Assembly (NCBI GenBank): GCA_038502445.1
Contig: JAHLJS010000007.1
Location: forward strand, 70,063,518-70,127,517
DNA from: Eremochloa ophiuroides
Lineage: Eukaryota; Streptophyta; Magnoliopsida; Poales; Poaceae
Reading direction: 5' to 3'
Length of the DNA: 64,000 bases
Shown here: positions 33,977 through 45,640 of the stretch, in pieces
Layout of the letters: every line of letters starts with the position of its first letter
Numbering within the stretch: the stretch's first letter is position 1
The notes under the pieces: model-generated
The model's input: the letters and a program-made list of their open reading frames with translations, nothing else
The model's database searches: none
Told to the model about the DNA's origin: nothing
Made by a program: the position numbers and the translations under genes

Positions 33977-36600
33977 ATGGCAAAAGGAAAGGCTGCGGCG
34001 GACGGCCCCTCCAGGGATGACGGTGTCCTCAGGGTCAGGGTCGAAGATCTCAGTGAGGAGGACGCGGCAGTGCTGAACAAGATTGTTGAAGAATTCGCTG
34101 ATGCCTGCCTGCTTTCATTCAGCAAGCAGCGTGATGGCTCGGTAGTGAAGAAGAATGCATTCCCTAGATGGATCATGGACGGCCATTCTGATAAATCTGA
34201 AGAGGAGTGCAAGGCCGACCTCAAGCAGATGCTGGAAGAAGTGACCTGGGAGGCCGCCTATTCAGCAGTCGGCCATCACCATAAATCCTTCCTGCAGACA
34301 TTCTATAACATCATGAAGACTGTTCTCAAATGGCAGGATTGGGAGTCTCTGGGTCCGGTTTACTTCAACATACCCATAGAGGATGCAGATCCAAAAGCAG
34401 CGGCAGGGACCTCCAATTCCTCACCGCAACAGCCGAGCCAGCCGAAAACGCCAGGGCAGGGTGCCACTGCGGCCGGTTCGGCTCAAAAAATAGCAGCTTC
34501 TCCAAGATTATACAAAGATCATACTCCAGAGGAGCTCGCCGCTTTCATGCAGGCCACTGGACAGTCGCTGAACTCGATGAACTCATCAGCAGTGAATCCG
34601 ACAGCTGGAAATACGCCGGCGGCAGACGTGGCCAACCCAACTCCTGGATACCATGAGGGGATCACATATCAAGACCTTCAGGCAGCGCCGCATCCGGGGT
34701 ACGCCCAGACGCCCAACAATCAGCTGCTGGAGCGGATGAGTGCCATGCTCCGTGATACGTTCGGTTTACAGCCGAAGACCGGGACTGGAATCAAATACAG
34801 GCGCCCATACCCCGAGTGGTACGACCGAGTGACATTGCCGCCCAGGTATCGCTTACCCGACTTCTCCAAGTTCAGTGGGTAGGATGGCATCACCACCATG
34901 GAGCACATCAGCCGTTACCTGACCCAGCTCGGCGAAGCTTCGTATGAGGTAGCTCACAGGGTCCGGCTCTTCCCGCTATCATTGACAGGGTCGGCGTTTA
35001 GCTGGTTTGCATCTATGGAGCCTGGCTCGATTCAAGGCTGGGAAGATCTGGAGACTAAATTCCATAATTACTTCTTCTCCGGCATTGGGGAGAAAGACAT
35101 CACAGATCTCACCAACATGCGCCAAAAGCCGAATGAGCTTGGATTAGTTTTCATCAAGCGGTTCAGGGAGACCAGGAACATGTGTTACTCTTTGAACCTG
35201 AACGATAAGCAGCTCGCCAAGATAGTGGTCAGTGGGTTGCTCCCACACGTTCAAGAGAAGCTTGTGGGCACCAACTTCAACAGCATCAGCGAGGTGATGC
35301 AGAGGGTGGCCGCATTAGAACAGCAGGCCCAGAGTTTCAAGAAGGAATCAAAATACAAGTAGGCCTACGTCTGTGATTCCGACTCAGAGGATGGAGAGAA
35401 TGAAGAAGTGGCTGCTGTTGAGCTTAAATGGGGAACAAAGCCCATGGCCGTACCGAAGGGTTGGAGCGCGGAAGATCAATATGACTTTGACACGCGCAAG
35501 CTGGACAAACTCTTCGACCTATTAGTCAGTGCAGGCCACATCACTTTCCCAGCTGATTACGTCAAACCATCTCTTGAAGATTTGCAGGGAAAACCGTTCT
35601 GCCAGTACCACGGCCTCACCTCACACTCCACAAACAATTGCCGCAATTTCAAAGCAGCAATCTAGAATGCTATTAGACGCGGTTTGTTGAAATTTGAGGC
35701 TCCTCCCAAGGGAAAGATGAAGATCGACAAATTCTCATTCCCAAAAGGGCAGAACATGGTCCAGATCGCGAATCCTCTGACTAAAGTAAAGGTATTAACC
35801 TCCGAACAGGCCAGGAAGAACTCCTCAGTTGATACCGATGCACAAATCACAGCTGAGGAGCTGGCGCTGATCAAAGGAAGGAGGGAACAGAATCAGAGGC
35901 AGCTGGAGCAGGGAGAATCCAGTGGCACCAAGAGCAGGAGGCCCACACACCAGCACCTTCTGAACAAGTGGCGGCGACAGAAAGAGAAAGATCATCAGAG
36001 GCGGCTGCAGCGCGAAGAAGAGGAGTACCACAGGTGGCTCCGCGAAGAAGAAGAGGCGCGCTATCATGAAGAAATGACCCGCCACCGGGGAGGTGAGGAG
36101 GATCATTGGCATTGCCCATTCTTCCGACATTGTTGGAATGAAGGCCTGAGACTGCCAACACTGTGCAACTGCCCAGAATGCAGCGATCAGTACCGAGAGT
36201 ACAGGCAGTCCCAGGTCAACCGCCGGTCTGTGCATCAGAGGCTGGGGAGCCCCCACAGCCTGTGGGATCGGCGTGAAAAAAGGGACTCGCACGATCGGCT
36301 TGATGAAGCGGTAGTTGAACGCCGACAGCCGGTTTGGCAAGAGAATCAGTGGTGCCCGGGGGATCTAACTAGGAGCCAAAGGCACCGGGTGCAGCGGCTC
36401 AGAAACAGAGAGCTCCAAGCTGAGGGACATGCCAAACAGGTATGGCGCGAGAAGCCTCCACAAAATAATGGAAAGGCTGTAGCCGATGCACAGATGGTGT
36501 TCGTGCTGCCTACAGAGTTCAGAGCCAAGAAGTATGATACCGAGTCCGACTCAGATGATTCGGGATCAGAAGACGGAGTGGCCAAGTTAGTGCTTGCACA
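33977..36600 (+). pseudogene. gag: Element G gag
   Basis: The frame opens at ATG 33977, 40 bases after the LTR, and stays in phase through three in-frame TAG codons (34880, 35360, 35663). In order: an N-terminal domain (VEDLSEEDAAVLNKIVEEFA), a linker rich in Ser/Gln/Pro, the capsid domain (34898-35340: RVRLFPLSLTGSAFSWFASM, NPN/ETRNMCYSLNL region), a CHHC-type knuckle CQYHGLTSHSTNNC (35600-35642), a Glu/Arg-rich helix, and a Cys/His-rich stretch HCPFFRHCW to CNCPEC (about 36110-36180). The last two are usual for Tat gag. Each TAG could come from CAG by one C-to-T change. Confidence 0.88.
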
Positions 36601-37168
36601 GCAAGCTACTTTTGATAAGCCAGCCAAGAATCGACATTTGAAGGCCCTCTATCTCAAAGGTTATGTCGACGGCATGCCCATGACGAAGATGTTGGTGGAC
36701 GGTGGTGCCACTGTCAATCTCATGCCCTACACTACATTCCGCAAGCTAGGCAAGGGTCCCGATGATCTAATAGAAACTGATCTGATGCTCAAGGATTTTG
36801 GGGGCAATTCTTCCAACACTCGGGGGGCAATCAACGTCGAGCTAACAGTAGGGAAGAAGACACTACTTACCACCTTTTTCGTGATCGACGGTAAAGGTGC
36901 CTACAGCTTGCTACTCGGACGCGACTGGATTCATGCCAACTGCTGCGTGCCATCGACCATGCATCAGTTTCTCATTCAGTGGCATGGCGATGAGGTCGAA
37001 GTGATCCCGGCCGACGACTCGGTCAGCGTGGCGACGGCAGATGCCACATACTGGGAAGCTGGGGATCATGACTGTTTCTCTGGCAAGACTTGGGAAGGAG
37101 GCTCCATCAAGGTCAGTGATGAGAGTCAACGGCCGATAAGGGCAATCGGCTCTGAGTCTTTTTATTAA
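36601..37168 (+). pseudogene. Element G protease
   Basis: Retropepsin-like domain in phase with gag: LVDGGATVNLMPYTTFRKLG (from about 36693) and LLLGRDWIHANCCVPSTMHQ. The catalytic Asp (DGG) is kept. The frame ends with TAA at 37166 and continues in the same phase after it. It would cleave the gag-pol polyprotein inside particles. Confidence 0.85.
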
Positions 37169-38258
37169 ATGGAGAATCCGATTGACAGCACAGAGGGTAA
37201 GTTGGGGCAAGGATTCACGTCAGCCGACAAGCTCGAAGAAGTGGATGTTGGACCCGGCGATAGACCAAGGCCGATGTTTATTGCCACCAATTTAGACCCA
37301 GAGTTCAGGCAGGAGCTGGTTCAACTATTGAAAGAGTACAAAGATTGTTTCGCCTGGGAATATTATGAAATGCCTGGATTGGACAAATCTATTGTTGAGC
37401 ACAGGCTACCTATCAAGTCAGGGTTTTGGCCACACAAGCAGCCTCCACGTCGTTTTAGAGAGGATGCTCTACCCGACATTAAGGCCGAAATCACGTGGTT
37501 GTTAGAAGCCAAGTTCATTCGAGCTTGCCGATATGCCAAGTGGATATCGAACATCGTCCCTGTGTATAAAAAAATGGTAAATTACGAGTCTGTATTGATT
37601 TCAGGGATTTAAATAGAGCTACACCGATGGATGGCTACCCTATGCCAATAGCCGATAAGTTGGTAGACTCGGCTGCGGGGCACCAAGTTATTAGCTTCAT
37701 GGATGGCAATGCTAGTTATAATCAAATTTTAATGCTGATGAAGACATCCCGAAGACCGCATTCAGGTGCCCTAGTGCGCTTGGTTTGTTTGAATGGGTGG
37801 TCATGACGTTTGGATTAAAGAATGCCGGTGCAACCTATCAGAGAGCTATGAATTATATATTTCACAAGTTGATCGGCAAAGTCGTTGAAATTTATATAGA
37901 TGATGTGGTGGTGAAATCCAAAAGCAATAAAGATCACCTGGCCGATTTGAGAACCACTTTGGAGTGCACAAGGCAACATGGTCTGAAGATGAATCCTAAC
38001 AAGTGTGCGTTTGGCGTGTCAGCTGGCGAATTTCTGGGATTCATGGTCCACCGCAAAGGGATAGAGATCGGCAGCAAGAGTAGGAAGGCGATCGATGAAC
38101 TCGTACCTCCAACCAACAAGAAGGAATTGCAGTCTTTACTTGGTAAGGTTAACTTTATCAGAAGGTTCATTGCCAACTTATCAGAGAAGGTGCTGCCGTT
38201 CTCACCATTGTTGAAGCTCAAGAATGATCAAGAGTTCAAATGGGGTGACGTGCAATAG
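37169..38258 (+). pseudogene. Element G reverse transcriptase
   Basis: The N-terminal part (37169-37570) carries the usual linker and PRRFREDALPDIKAEI region. The phase changes at the seven-A run at about 37567-37573 and again near 37726-37731, two small indels. The later part (from about 37731 to 38258) includes FEWVVMTFGLKNAGATYQRA, the catalytic EIYIDDVVVKS (YIDD at 37893-37904) and the thumb GFMVHRKGIEI. A TAG ends it at 38256. It would copy the element RNA into DNA; it is broken here. Confidence 0.88.
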
Positions 38259-39305
38259 AAGGCTTTTGATGAGATCAGAGAATACATGAAGACTCCTCCT
38301 GTCTTAGTACCGCCACGGGTAGGGAAGCCTTTTAAGTTGTACGTGACGGCCGAAAGCCATACCATTGGGTCGGCCCTTTTTCAAGAGTTTGAAGGGAAAG
38401 AGAGAGCAGTCTTCTACCTGAGCAGGCGGCTCCTTGACCTTGAGACAAGATACACACCGACCGAGAAGTTGTGCTTGTGCCTATTCTACTCATGCACCAA
38501 GTTGAGGCACTACTTGCTTGCCTCGGAGTGTGTGGTGGTGTCCAAGGAGGATGTCATCAAGCACATGCTTTCGATGCCTATTTTAAATGGTCGGATAGGC
38601 AAATGGATCCTGGCGCTTTCAGAGTTTGACTTGAGGTTCGAATCGGCTAAGGCGGTCAAAGGGCAGGCGACAGCCGATTTCATTACACAGCATCACGGAG
38701 GATCGGTTAATGTAGCGGATATAGCACCATGGACTATGTTTTTCGATGGTTCTTCGTGCAAACAAGGTGGTGGCGTCGGAGTAGTGCTCATCTCACCGCG
38801 AGGTCTGCGTTTTGAGTATGCTTTCCAGATAGGGCCAATTGTCACAAACAATCAGGCTGAATATGAAGCCGCATTGAAAGGTTTTCAGCTTCTGCATGAA
38901 GCAAAAGCCGATGCAGTTGAAGTATTTGGTGATTCACAACTAGTCATCAACCAATTGCTCGATTTGTATGAGTGTAAAGACGAGATACTCAGAGGCTACC
39001 ATGATCAGTGCCAGGCTCTCATCAAGAAGTTCATGACGGTATCTCTCTGTCACATCCCCAGGGCCCAGAACCAGGAAGCTAATCGGCTAGCGCAGAACGC
39101 GTCGGGTTATCGGCCGATGCAGGAGATTTGTAACAGCGAGCAATCAGCTGATGACTGGAGGGGCGAGATAGTAGGTTACCTGGCAAATCCTTCACAACAG
39201 GTCAGCAGAAAGCTAAGATACAAAGCCACCAAGTACGTGTTATTGGATGATCAGTTGTATTACAAGACTATTGAAGGAGTGCTGCTCAAATGCCTGGGAA
39301 CATAG
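38259..39305 (+). pseudogene. Element G dual RNase H
   Basis: First the usual Ty3-type RNase H (KPFKLYVTAESHTIGSALFQ to LRHYLLASECVVVSKED). Then an archaeal-type RNase H: MFFDGSSCKQGGGVGVVL, NNQAEYEAALKGFQLLHEAK, VEVFGDSQLVINQL, ending NQEANRLAQNAS. The acidic residues D, E, D of the second domain are visible. Dual RNase H is a Tat-lineage character. The frame closes with TAG at 39303 and continues in phase into integrase. Confidence 0.87.
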
Positions 39306-40413
39306 GAATCAGTAAAGCTGATGAGCGAAGTACACGATAGAGTCTGCGGTGCACATCAATCAGCTCACAAAATGAAGTGGATCATCAGGAGGACTGGTTA
39401 CTATTGGCCTACGGTGCTGGAAGATTATTTCAAATATTACAAAGGGTGTCAAGAATGCTAAAAGTTTAGAAATATACAAAAGTCTCCAGCTTCTGCTATG
39501 AATCCTATAATTAAACCATGGCCGTTTAGGGGATGGGGTATTGATCTAATCGGCCAAATCTACCCACCATCGAGCAAGGGTCACAAATGGATCCTAGTGG
39601 CAACTGATTACTTCACCAAGTGGGTAGAAGCCGTTCCTTTGAGGAGCGCCACTTCAGCTGACGTGATCGAATTTGTGAAGGAGCATATTATTTACAGGTT
39701 CGGCATACCTCAGATGATCACAACCGATCAGGGGACAATGTTCACTTCAGAGGAGTTTATGACCTTTGCTGACGACATGGGCATCAAGATTTATAATTCA
39801 TCGCCGTACTACGCCCAAGCCAACGGGCAAGCAGAAGCCTCCAATAAAATTTTGATCAAGGTCATCAATTAAAAGATTGAGCAGAACCCCAGAAAATAGT
39901 ATTTGCATTTGAGCGAGGCACTGTGGGCATATCGCATGGCACAGCATGGATCGATCAAGGCTTCGCCTTATGAGCTAGTCTATGGACACGCTGCTGTCTT
40001 GCCATGGGAGATTCAGTCTGAGACACGGCGTGTCACGTTGCAAAACAAGCTTACGGCCGGTGAATACAAAGACATTATGATGGACAGTTTAGAAGATTTG
40101 CACTGTCATCGGCTTAGGGCTTTGGAATATATTGAAAAGAATAAGGTACGGGTGGCCAAGTATTACAACACAAAGGTAAGGAGCAAGAGCTTCACCGAAT
40201 CAGAGCTAGTATGAAAAGTCATTCTACCTATTGGTACCAAAGATAGCCGATTCGGTAAATGGTCGCCAAACTGGGAGGGCCCGTATCGCGTGGTGGAATG
40301 CGCTCCGGGTAATGCTTATATCCTTGAAGACTTGGAAGGGCGGAGACTCGCCTGAGCCATCAACAGGAAACATCTGAAGAAATACTACCCTAGCATCCCA
40401 GTTGGGGGATAAT
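39306..40413 (+). pseudogene. Element G integrase
   Basis: HHCC zinc-binding region (HQSAHKMKW to CQEC), then the catalytic core: GWGIDLIGQIYPPSSKGHK, MITTDQGTMFTSEEF, and GQAEASNKILIKVIN carrying the D, D and E residues. The C-terminal part LSEALWAYRMAQHGSIKASP and WEGPYRVVE follows. In-frame stops lie at 39460, 39870, 39897, 40213 and 40353, mostly single-base changes. It would insert the DNA copy; it is broken. Confidence 0.86.
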
Positions 40414-40603
40414 AGCCGATTCATGTGAATCTGGCTCTAACAGCCGATGCCGTGCAGGCGGGTCGCCTTCAGGACAAAAATAGCCGACATCGTAGTAACG
40501 AGTCGCCCTTAGCAAAAAAAAATTATATACAGTTTTGCAAATTGGATTGTTTCGGGCATGGCAAGTTCAGAAGTATCATATACATCAGAATGCCTAATAC
40601 AAT
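40414..40603. other. Gap between integrase and the antisense gene in G
   Basis: 190 bases with AGCCGAT words at about 40413, 40440 and 40482 and no coding frame. The two convergent genes would end here. Confidence 0.5.
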
Positions 40604-41851
40604 CTAGTTTGGGTTATTAACGCCGTCCCGGATCACGTCCTCAGCGTCGATGGACATGGAGAGACCGTCGGCATGAGGAGCGAAAGCGGCCATCAGCGTG
40701 CTGAACTCCTCCATATCTTGGCCTGCCCGGATTCCTGGTTCGACGTTCTCTAGCACGATGCCGGAGTTGATCTGGGCGGCGGTCAGAGCTCCCGCGGCAC
40801 CGTGACAGACGCCGCTCATCGCCACCTGGCGAACGCGGTGGTGCACGTCCGCAAGCTGCTCCACTTGCGTTTGCCCCCGTGAGCGGAGGACGTCGGTGAC
40901 GTTTGCTACAGCCACGCGCAGTTCGTGCAGCTGCGTCGTCAGAGCTGCATAAACAAGGAAAGTCAGTGATTGGAAACGCGCCGTGCACATAGTTGGACAA
41001 AGCGGGAGATTACCCGCCACGGTGGCCTGCGACTCCGCGAGGTTGGCCCGCGCCTCCGTCAAATCAATACTGGCGACAACAAGCGCGACGGCTTGGTCCT
41101 CGTTCTCCTTATCAAGCCGGCCGGCCTCTTTGGTAGCCTCGGAGTAGAGGTTGCGATACCGCACCATCTCATGGTGGAAGTGGCGGCCGTCGGCGGCGGT
41201 GTAGGAGTCGCGGGAACTCGAAGATGATTCCGAGTTCGATTCCGCTCCGGAGGTGGTGCTGCGAGCCGGAGCGTGAGGGAGGTTAGGTTGTGGTGCTGTG
41301 CGACGCACCGAGGAACTAGCGCCGATTGGTGCACCGAAAGGAAGATGGAGCGGAAGACGTTGGCTGAAAGGGATCGTCAGATCAGGCACCCAGACTTAGC
41401 CAGATTCAAAGATCAACGAAAATGGAGAATAAGATACCTGCTATGGGCTCCCCGTCCGCTGACTTGCATCATACGCCTGATTGGAGCCCTTACAGGAGCA
41501 GAGGGCCCGGCGGCGTCACCAGCGGCGGGGGTTTCCGGGGTTGCTGTCCCGGTTGCAGGAACGGCGTCACCATCCGCCGGGGCTGCCCGAGGAAGATCAG
41601 CGCCGAGGGCAGGGTTGTTCAGGCCGGCTAAAGAGCTAGCAATGCCGCTGACGAGTGATGGTTGGTGACTGCAGAAACGGATCAAATCAGATGGAAACAG
41701 CGAGGAAATGGTAGGCTGACGGTTGAATTTACCCCAAAGTCTGCTCGATTCGGGCGACGCTGGCCCAGATGCGGCGGATACTCCGTTCCATCTCATCGCC
41801 GTCGACGGGCTCAGATGCCGGGCGCTTCCCATGGTTTCCATCGCCGGTCAT
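40604..41851 (-). CDS. Antisense spliced gene of element G
   Basis: Proposed exons on the minus strand: 41851-41733, 41668-41438, 41363-41014 and 40944-40604. Every intron (64, 74 and 69 bases) begins GT and ends AG, with acceptors TTTCTGCAG, CCCTTTCAG and TTTATGCAG. Exon phases fit and give 1041 bases with one stop (TAG 40606-40604), about 346 residues. The start ATG at 41851 lies ~112 bases after a TATA box at 41974-41963. The product has no signal or membrane segment. Its N-terminus reads MTGDGNHGKRPASEPVDGDE, a middle part is Ala/Pro/Thr-rich, then Ser-rich, then a likely coiled coil (HEMVRYRNLYSEATKEAGRL onward). Antisense genes are known in some Tat-lineage elements. Function unknown. 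The exon model is mine and unverified. Confidence 0.7.
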
Positions 41852-41962
41852 GGTCGTAAACAAGGATTGAGAGCGGAAGCGAATTGGATACAAGGAGGCG
41901 GCCGGGAGAGTTGGTCGGCGAGACGGATACGATGGCGTGTGATATTGCCTCAAGCCTGCCAA

Positions 41963-41974
41963 CTATTTATAAGG
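41963..41974 (-). promoter_or_regulatory. TATA box of the antisense gene in G
   Basis: CCTTATAAATAG on the minus strand. An in-frame ATG at 41962 overlaps it, which favours the start at 41851. Confidence 0.65.
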
Positions 41975-42623
41975 CAACACGGGCACCGAGGCGGTTTCTT
42001 TGGGAAGTGAGATGGCACGGCGGATTTTAGGTTGTAGTTAATCCACGTTTCTTGAATCCGGAACAGTTACCAAATCGGGGAGACGAAGCGCCGCCATCAA
42101 TGGTCGCACGCCGATCGGTTTTTTGGGTCAGGCCGTTTTAGCCGATCCTATTCTGAGTACCCACAAGCCGATTCGTGATGAATCTGGCTGAGGGGTTAGT
42201 TCCGAAGGAAAGCCGAACGGGGCCGATGCTAAGAAGCAGACCCGAAAGCCGATTCGTATGTAGAACGGATCAGGCTGGGTAATCGATTCTAAGATACAAT
42301 GCAAGCCTGAGAGCAGATTCGTATGCAGCAAAAAGTCGTTAACATCTTTATCGGCCTAGAATGAAGGGACGTACAGATGCGAAGAAATAATGGCGAATAA
42401 GACCTTTGAGTAAGACATAAACGGCGTTAAACTATGTCTTCTATTAATCGGATACTATTCAACGATGGACTTGCATACAGAAGTGTGGAAATATGGTGAG
42501 AATATGCTTATATGTCAAGGATTAAAGGAAGAAGACCTAGACACACTATGGCTGCTAGTGAGTCTCTCGGCACAAGGAAGACCATTGGATCATAGTTCGA
42601 AGCATGAAGAAATCATACTCCGA
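41975..42623. other. Element G region upstream of the 3' LTR
   Basis: No coding frame. It would be the upstream region of the antisense gene and the 3' leader of the sense RNA. GCCGATTCGT-type words recur at about 42168, 42252 and 42313. Confidence 0.5.
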
Positions 42624-42637
42624 ACTAGGGGGGCATG
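42624..42637 (+). other. Polypurine tract of element G
   Basis: ACTAGGGGGGCATG abuts the 3' LTR start TGTTAACACC. Confidence 0.8.
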
Positions 42638-44333
42638 TGTTAACACCAAATTTTGGGCTGGGAGCCGATAGCCGATGCTAGAAGCCGATAGCCGATACCG
42701 AAGGAAGATAGCCGATCTCGGAAGCAGATTCCGTCCAGCAGAAGGAAGGAGAATAGCCGATTGAACGGTGAATCGGTTATCGGGCGAAGGTGACAGAAGG
42801 CGTGCAGCGTCGGTATTGGTGACGTCATCTAGAGTCTGCACCGCCAAGATGCGATCACGATCGGAGTCCGTTATGAAAGGGAAGATGTGACTCCAAGTTA
42901 CCTTAGATATAGGATAGTTTGTTAGTTTCCTTATCTATTGATGAGTTGTGATTCGACTAGGACTCTATCTACGCTCAGGGTATAAATATAAGCCCTCAGC
43001 CATTGTAAATACAACAACATCAATACAACACAACTTTCGGCTCCGGCCAAACAAACCCTAGAGTCACTCGAGTCCGGCGAGTTACTTCATCTAGGCTGGG
43101 TGTCATCCGGTGGATGCAGGCTTGCTTGTAAGTATCGTCAACCCCCTGTTAAACTATGTCTTTTTAGCGTCATCCGGTGGACGTGGAAGCATGGCGGACC
43201 AGGGTCCTTGCTAAGCTCTGTTTCTTTGGCGTCATCCGGTGGACGTGGGAAGCACAGTGAGTCAAGGATGATTCACGCTGGTTTACCCGATCAATCTGTG
43301 TTAACCGTCATCCGGTGGACGAGATGCAGATTAGGACGGTTTTCACGCGCGGATTAGCTATCGATTCGTGTTTGTTTGCTTGATTAATCTATTAGTTAAC
43401 GTCATCCGGTGGACGGGCTATAGATTATGACAGTTTGCATGCATGGATTAGTTATCGGCTCTAGTTAAATTTGGCAGTTTAGCTAGATTCATTAAGTTAC
43501 CGATGTTGCTTATGTTTATTGTTTATTATTTAAAACAATCATCAATTTGCCCGTCTTGATCCATATGCGTCGGCTTATATCTAATAGATCTATATGTTCA
43601 ACAAATTATGTTTGCCATTCGTTTTATATTGATAAGATAGAATGTTTTGCACCAGCCGGTTGTATTTTGGATCTAGATTAGATATGGGTCGCACTCAAGT
43701 AATAAAATAAACATTGTCTAGATTCAAAGGTTAACGGATTTAAGTTGCAACTTCATCATGACTGCCTCGATCCGCTCGATCTCCACTGTTGCAAGATTGC
43801 GATCTAGATCCATTAGCCGGAGAGTTGAAACATTGTTTGCTTTATAGGCTTGTATGTTGCTCGTATACACTAAATCGGCTGAAATAGCCGATTTCTTCTT
43901 GTTTTACATTGAGACATCTTATGATCATGTTAGCTTGCTGTGACTACATCTTTTGTAGTATACTTCTGTCTAATGCAAGTATATGTCATTGAATTCATGT
44001 CTGAATCGGTTAACTTGAGTTATAATGCATGTTTCGCTACAATCGGTTCATAACATGGCGGAATCGGCTTTCTAGTCGATCTCCCATTACATCGGCTCTT
44101 CGAGCCATACAGTTGGAACTATCCGGACATACCGGTTAGTTCCGTCCTGTGATTACTGATTACTATCTTTTTCCCTGTCAATTGCAGGTCAAATTGACTG
44201 GCACGCTTGGGTGTTACTGACACTCTCAGACCGGGTCCGAAGCTAGCTGGATCTGCAAGAGCTTCACTGCCTCAAGGGTCGTTTCCGGCTTCGCTGGTGT
44301 GTTGGGCTTAGGGAACCACTTTTTGCGCCAACA
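42638..44333 (+). repeat. Element G 3' LTR
   Basis: 1696 bp, same length as the 5' LTR. It is followed by the target copy ACAAT (44334-44338). An apparent open frame running from 44299 into F begins within this LTR and is a chimera, not a real start. Confidence 0.95.
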
Positions 44334-44338
44334 ACAAT

Positions 44339-45640
44339 TAGATAACGAATCATTAGGCAAGGCTTGGGAACGCTTTGATGGATTTATAAATTCTGGACCT
44401 AATCTTACTTTGCCAGAACCTATGCTTTTGCAACATTTCTTTTTAGGCCTTGATGATAAAAATAAAGAATACCTTAATTTGGCCGCAGGAGGGGCATTTA
44501 TGCATATTACTGCTTCACATGTTAAAACTATTCTTACTAATATCTTAATTGATCTTCCTGAAGAAAAAGAAAAGTTGTTAGAAGATGAATTTTTGTCATT
44601 CGATTCTAAACTTTTGTCTGATTCATCTCAACCTTTACATGAACTATCTAATGAGAAGAAGATAAGTCTTATTTCCGATTTTATGCTTGAATTTGAGGAT
44701 GAACTTTTTGATGATTATGGAAACACCTCACGCTGTCATAAAATTATGAAACCACAAGAATCTCTGAATTTTAAAAGTTTTAATGTTTCATATCTTGCTG
44801 ATTTAAAATTCCTTAGAGAGATAACAAGAGAATTAATTTTTGTTATGAGTAATGAGTGGTTGATAGAATCTGAGCACTCAAATGATATAATTAATTTAAA
44901 TTCTCCTGCCATTACTATTAAATGTCAAATTGATGCATATCCTTTTGATGCCTTTTATAATACAATAGTAATTGTCAATATCATGTCTCTTACATTTGCT
45001 GAAAAATTCTTGAAAGATATGCCATCAATTCCTACAAACAAACTATTGAAAAATCGTTCAGGACATATTATTCCTAGTTCAGGTGTTTTATGTTCTCTTC
45101 CTATTGTGATTAACGAATTCCAAATTTTGCTGAATTTCTATATCTTTGATGTTTGGGATTTTGATGTAATGATTGGATTACCAATAGGAAAACTTTTGCG
45201 AGAAGGTTGTGTGGGCAATTTAGATATTAAACTTGGGAAAGGATTTAATCTCTCAGTACCTACAACTCATGCATTAAAAGCTAAGGCAAAGCTACCTCCT
45301 GAGTTAGATCCGATAGAAGAAGTTAAGGCTGTGTCATTTGAAGAATTTATTGAACCTAATTTAGAGGATGATACTCAGTTCTTCATTAATGAAGAGGAAG
45401 AGGATCCGATTGATCCTGAACCTCTGGATGAATTACTAGAGCCACCTAAGCCTTCTATTGAGCTTAAGCAACTACCTTCTGGTCTTAAGTATGTTTTTCT
45501 GAATAATGATCAAAATTCTACCGTGATTATTAGTGATAAACTTTCTGATGAAGACTCTTTTAGATTAATAACTGTCGTAGAAAAACATTGTGTTGCTTTT
45601 GGTTATTCACTCCAAGACCTTAAGGGGATTAGTCCTGTTT
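44339..45640 (+). pseudogene. Element F gag C-terminus and protease region
   Basis: The gag resumes after G with AWERFDGFINSGPNLTLPEP and LLQHFFLGLDDKNKEYLNLA, then an acidic linker. The protease-like part includes NEWLIESEHSNDI, FYNTIVIVNIMSLTFAEKF and WDFDVMIGLPIGKLL. The expected Asp-Thr/Ser-Gly is not present at the active-site position (YNTIV). Element A shows DPSLG there, so the site may have decayed or diverged. No stop occurs in this part. No zinc knuckle is visible, as in A. Confidence 0.85.

Larger units (their letters stand above)
32241..44333 (+). mobile_element. Element G: Tat-like retrotransposon with antisense gene
   Basis: Two 1696-bp LTRs with equal length and 25 differences counted by eye (22 transitions, 3 transversions), perfect ACAAT target duplication, primer site, gag, protease, RT, two RNase H domains, integrase, then an antisense spliced gene and a polypurine tract. 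The second, archaeal-type RNase H (FFDGSS..GVGVVL, NNQAEYEAALKGF) marks the Tat lineage. It lies inside the gag of F and is the youngest of the nest by position. Confidence 0.95.

Noticed and set aside
37567..37573. Seven-A run as a programmed frameshift site in G
   Set aside because: It lies in the middle of reverse transcriptase and a second phase change follows within 160 bases, so mutation is the simpler reading.
44299..44338. Apparent start of a long gag-pol ORF at 44299
   Set aside because: The first bases belong to the 3' LTR of G; the frame enters F only after the target copy at 44334-44338.
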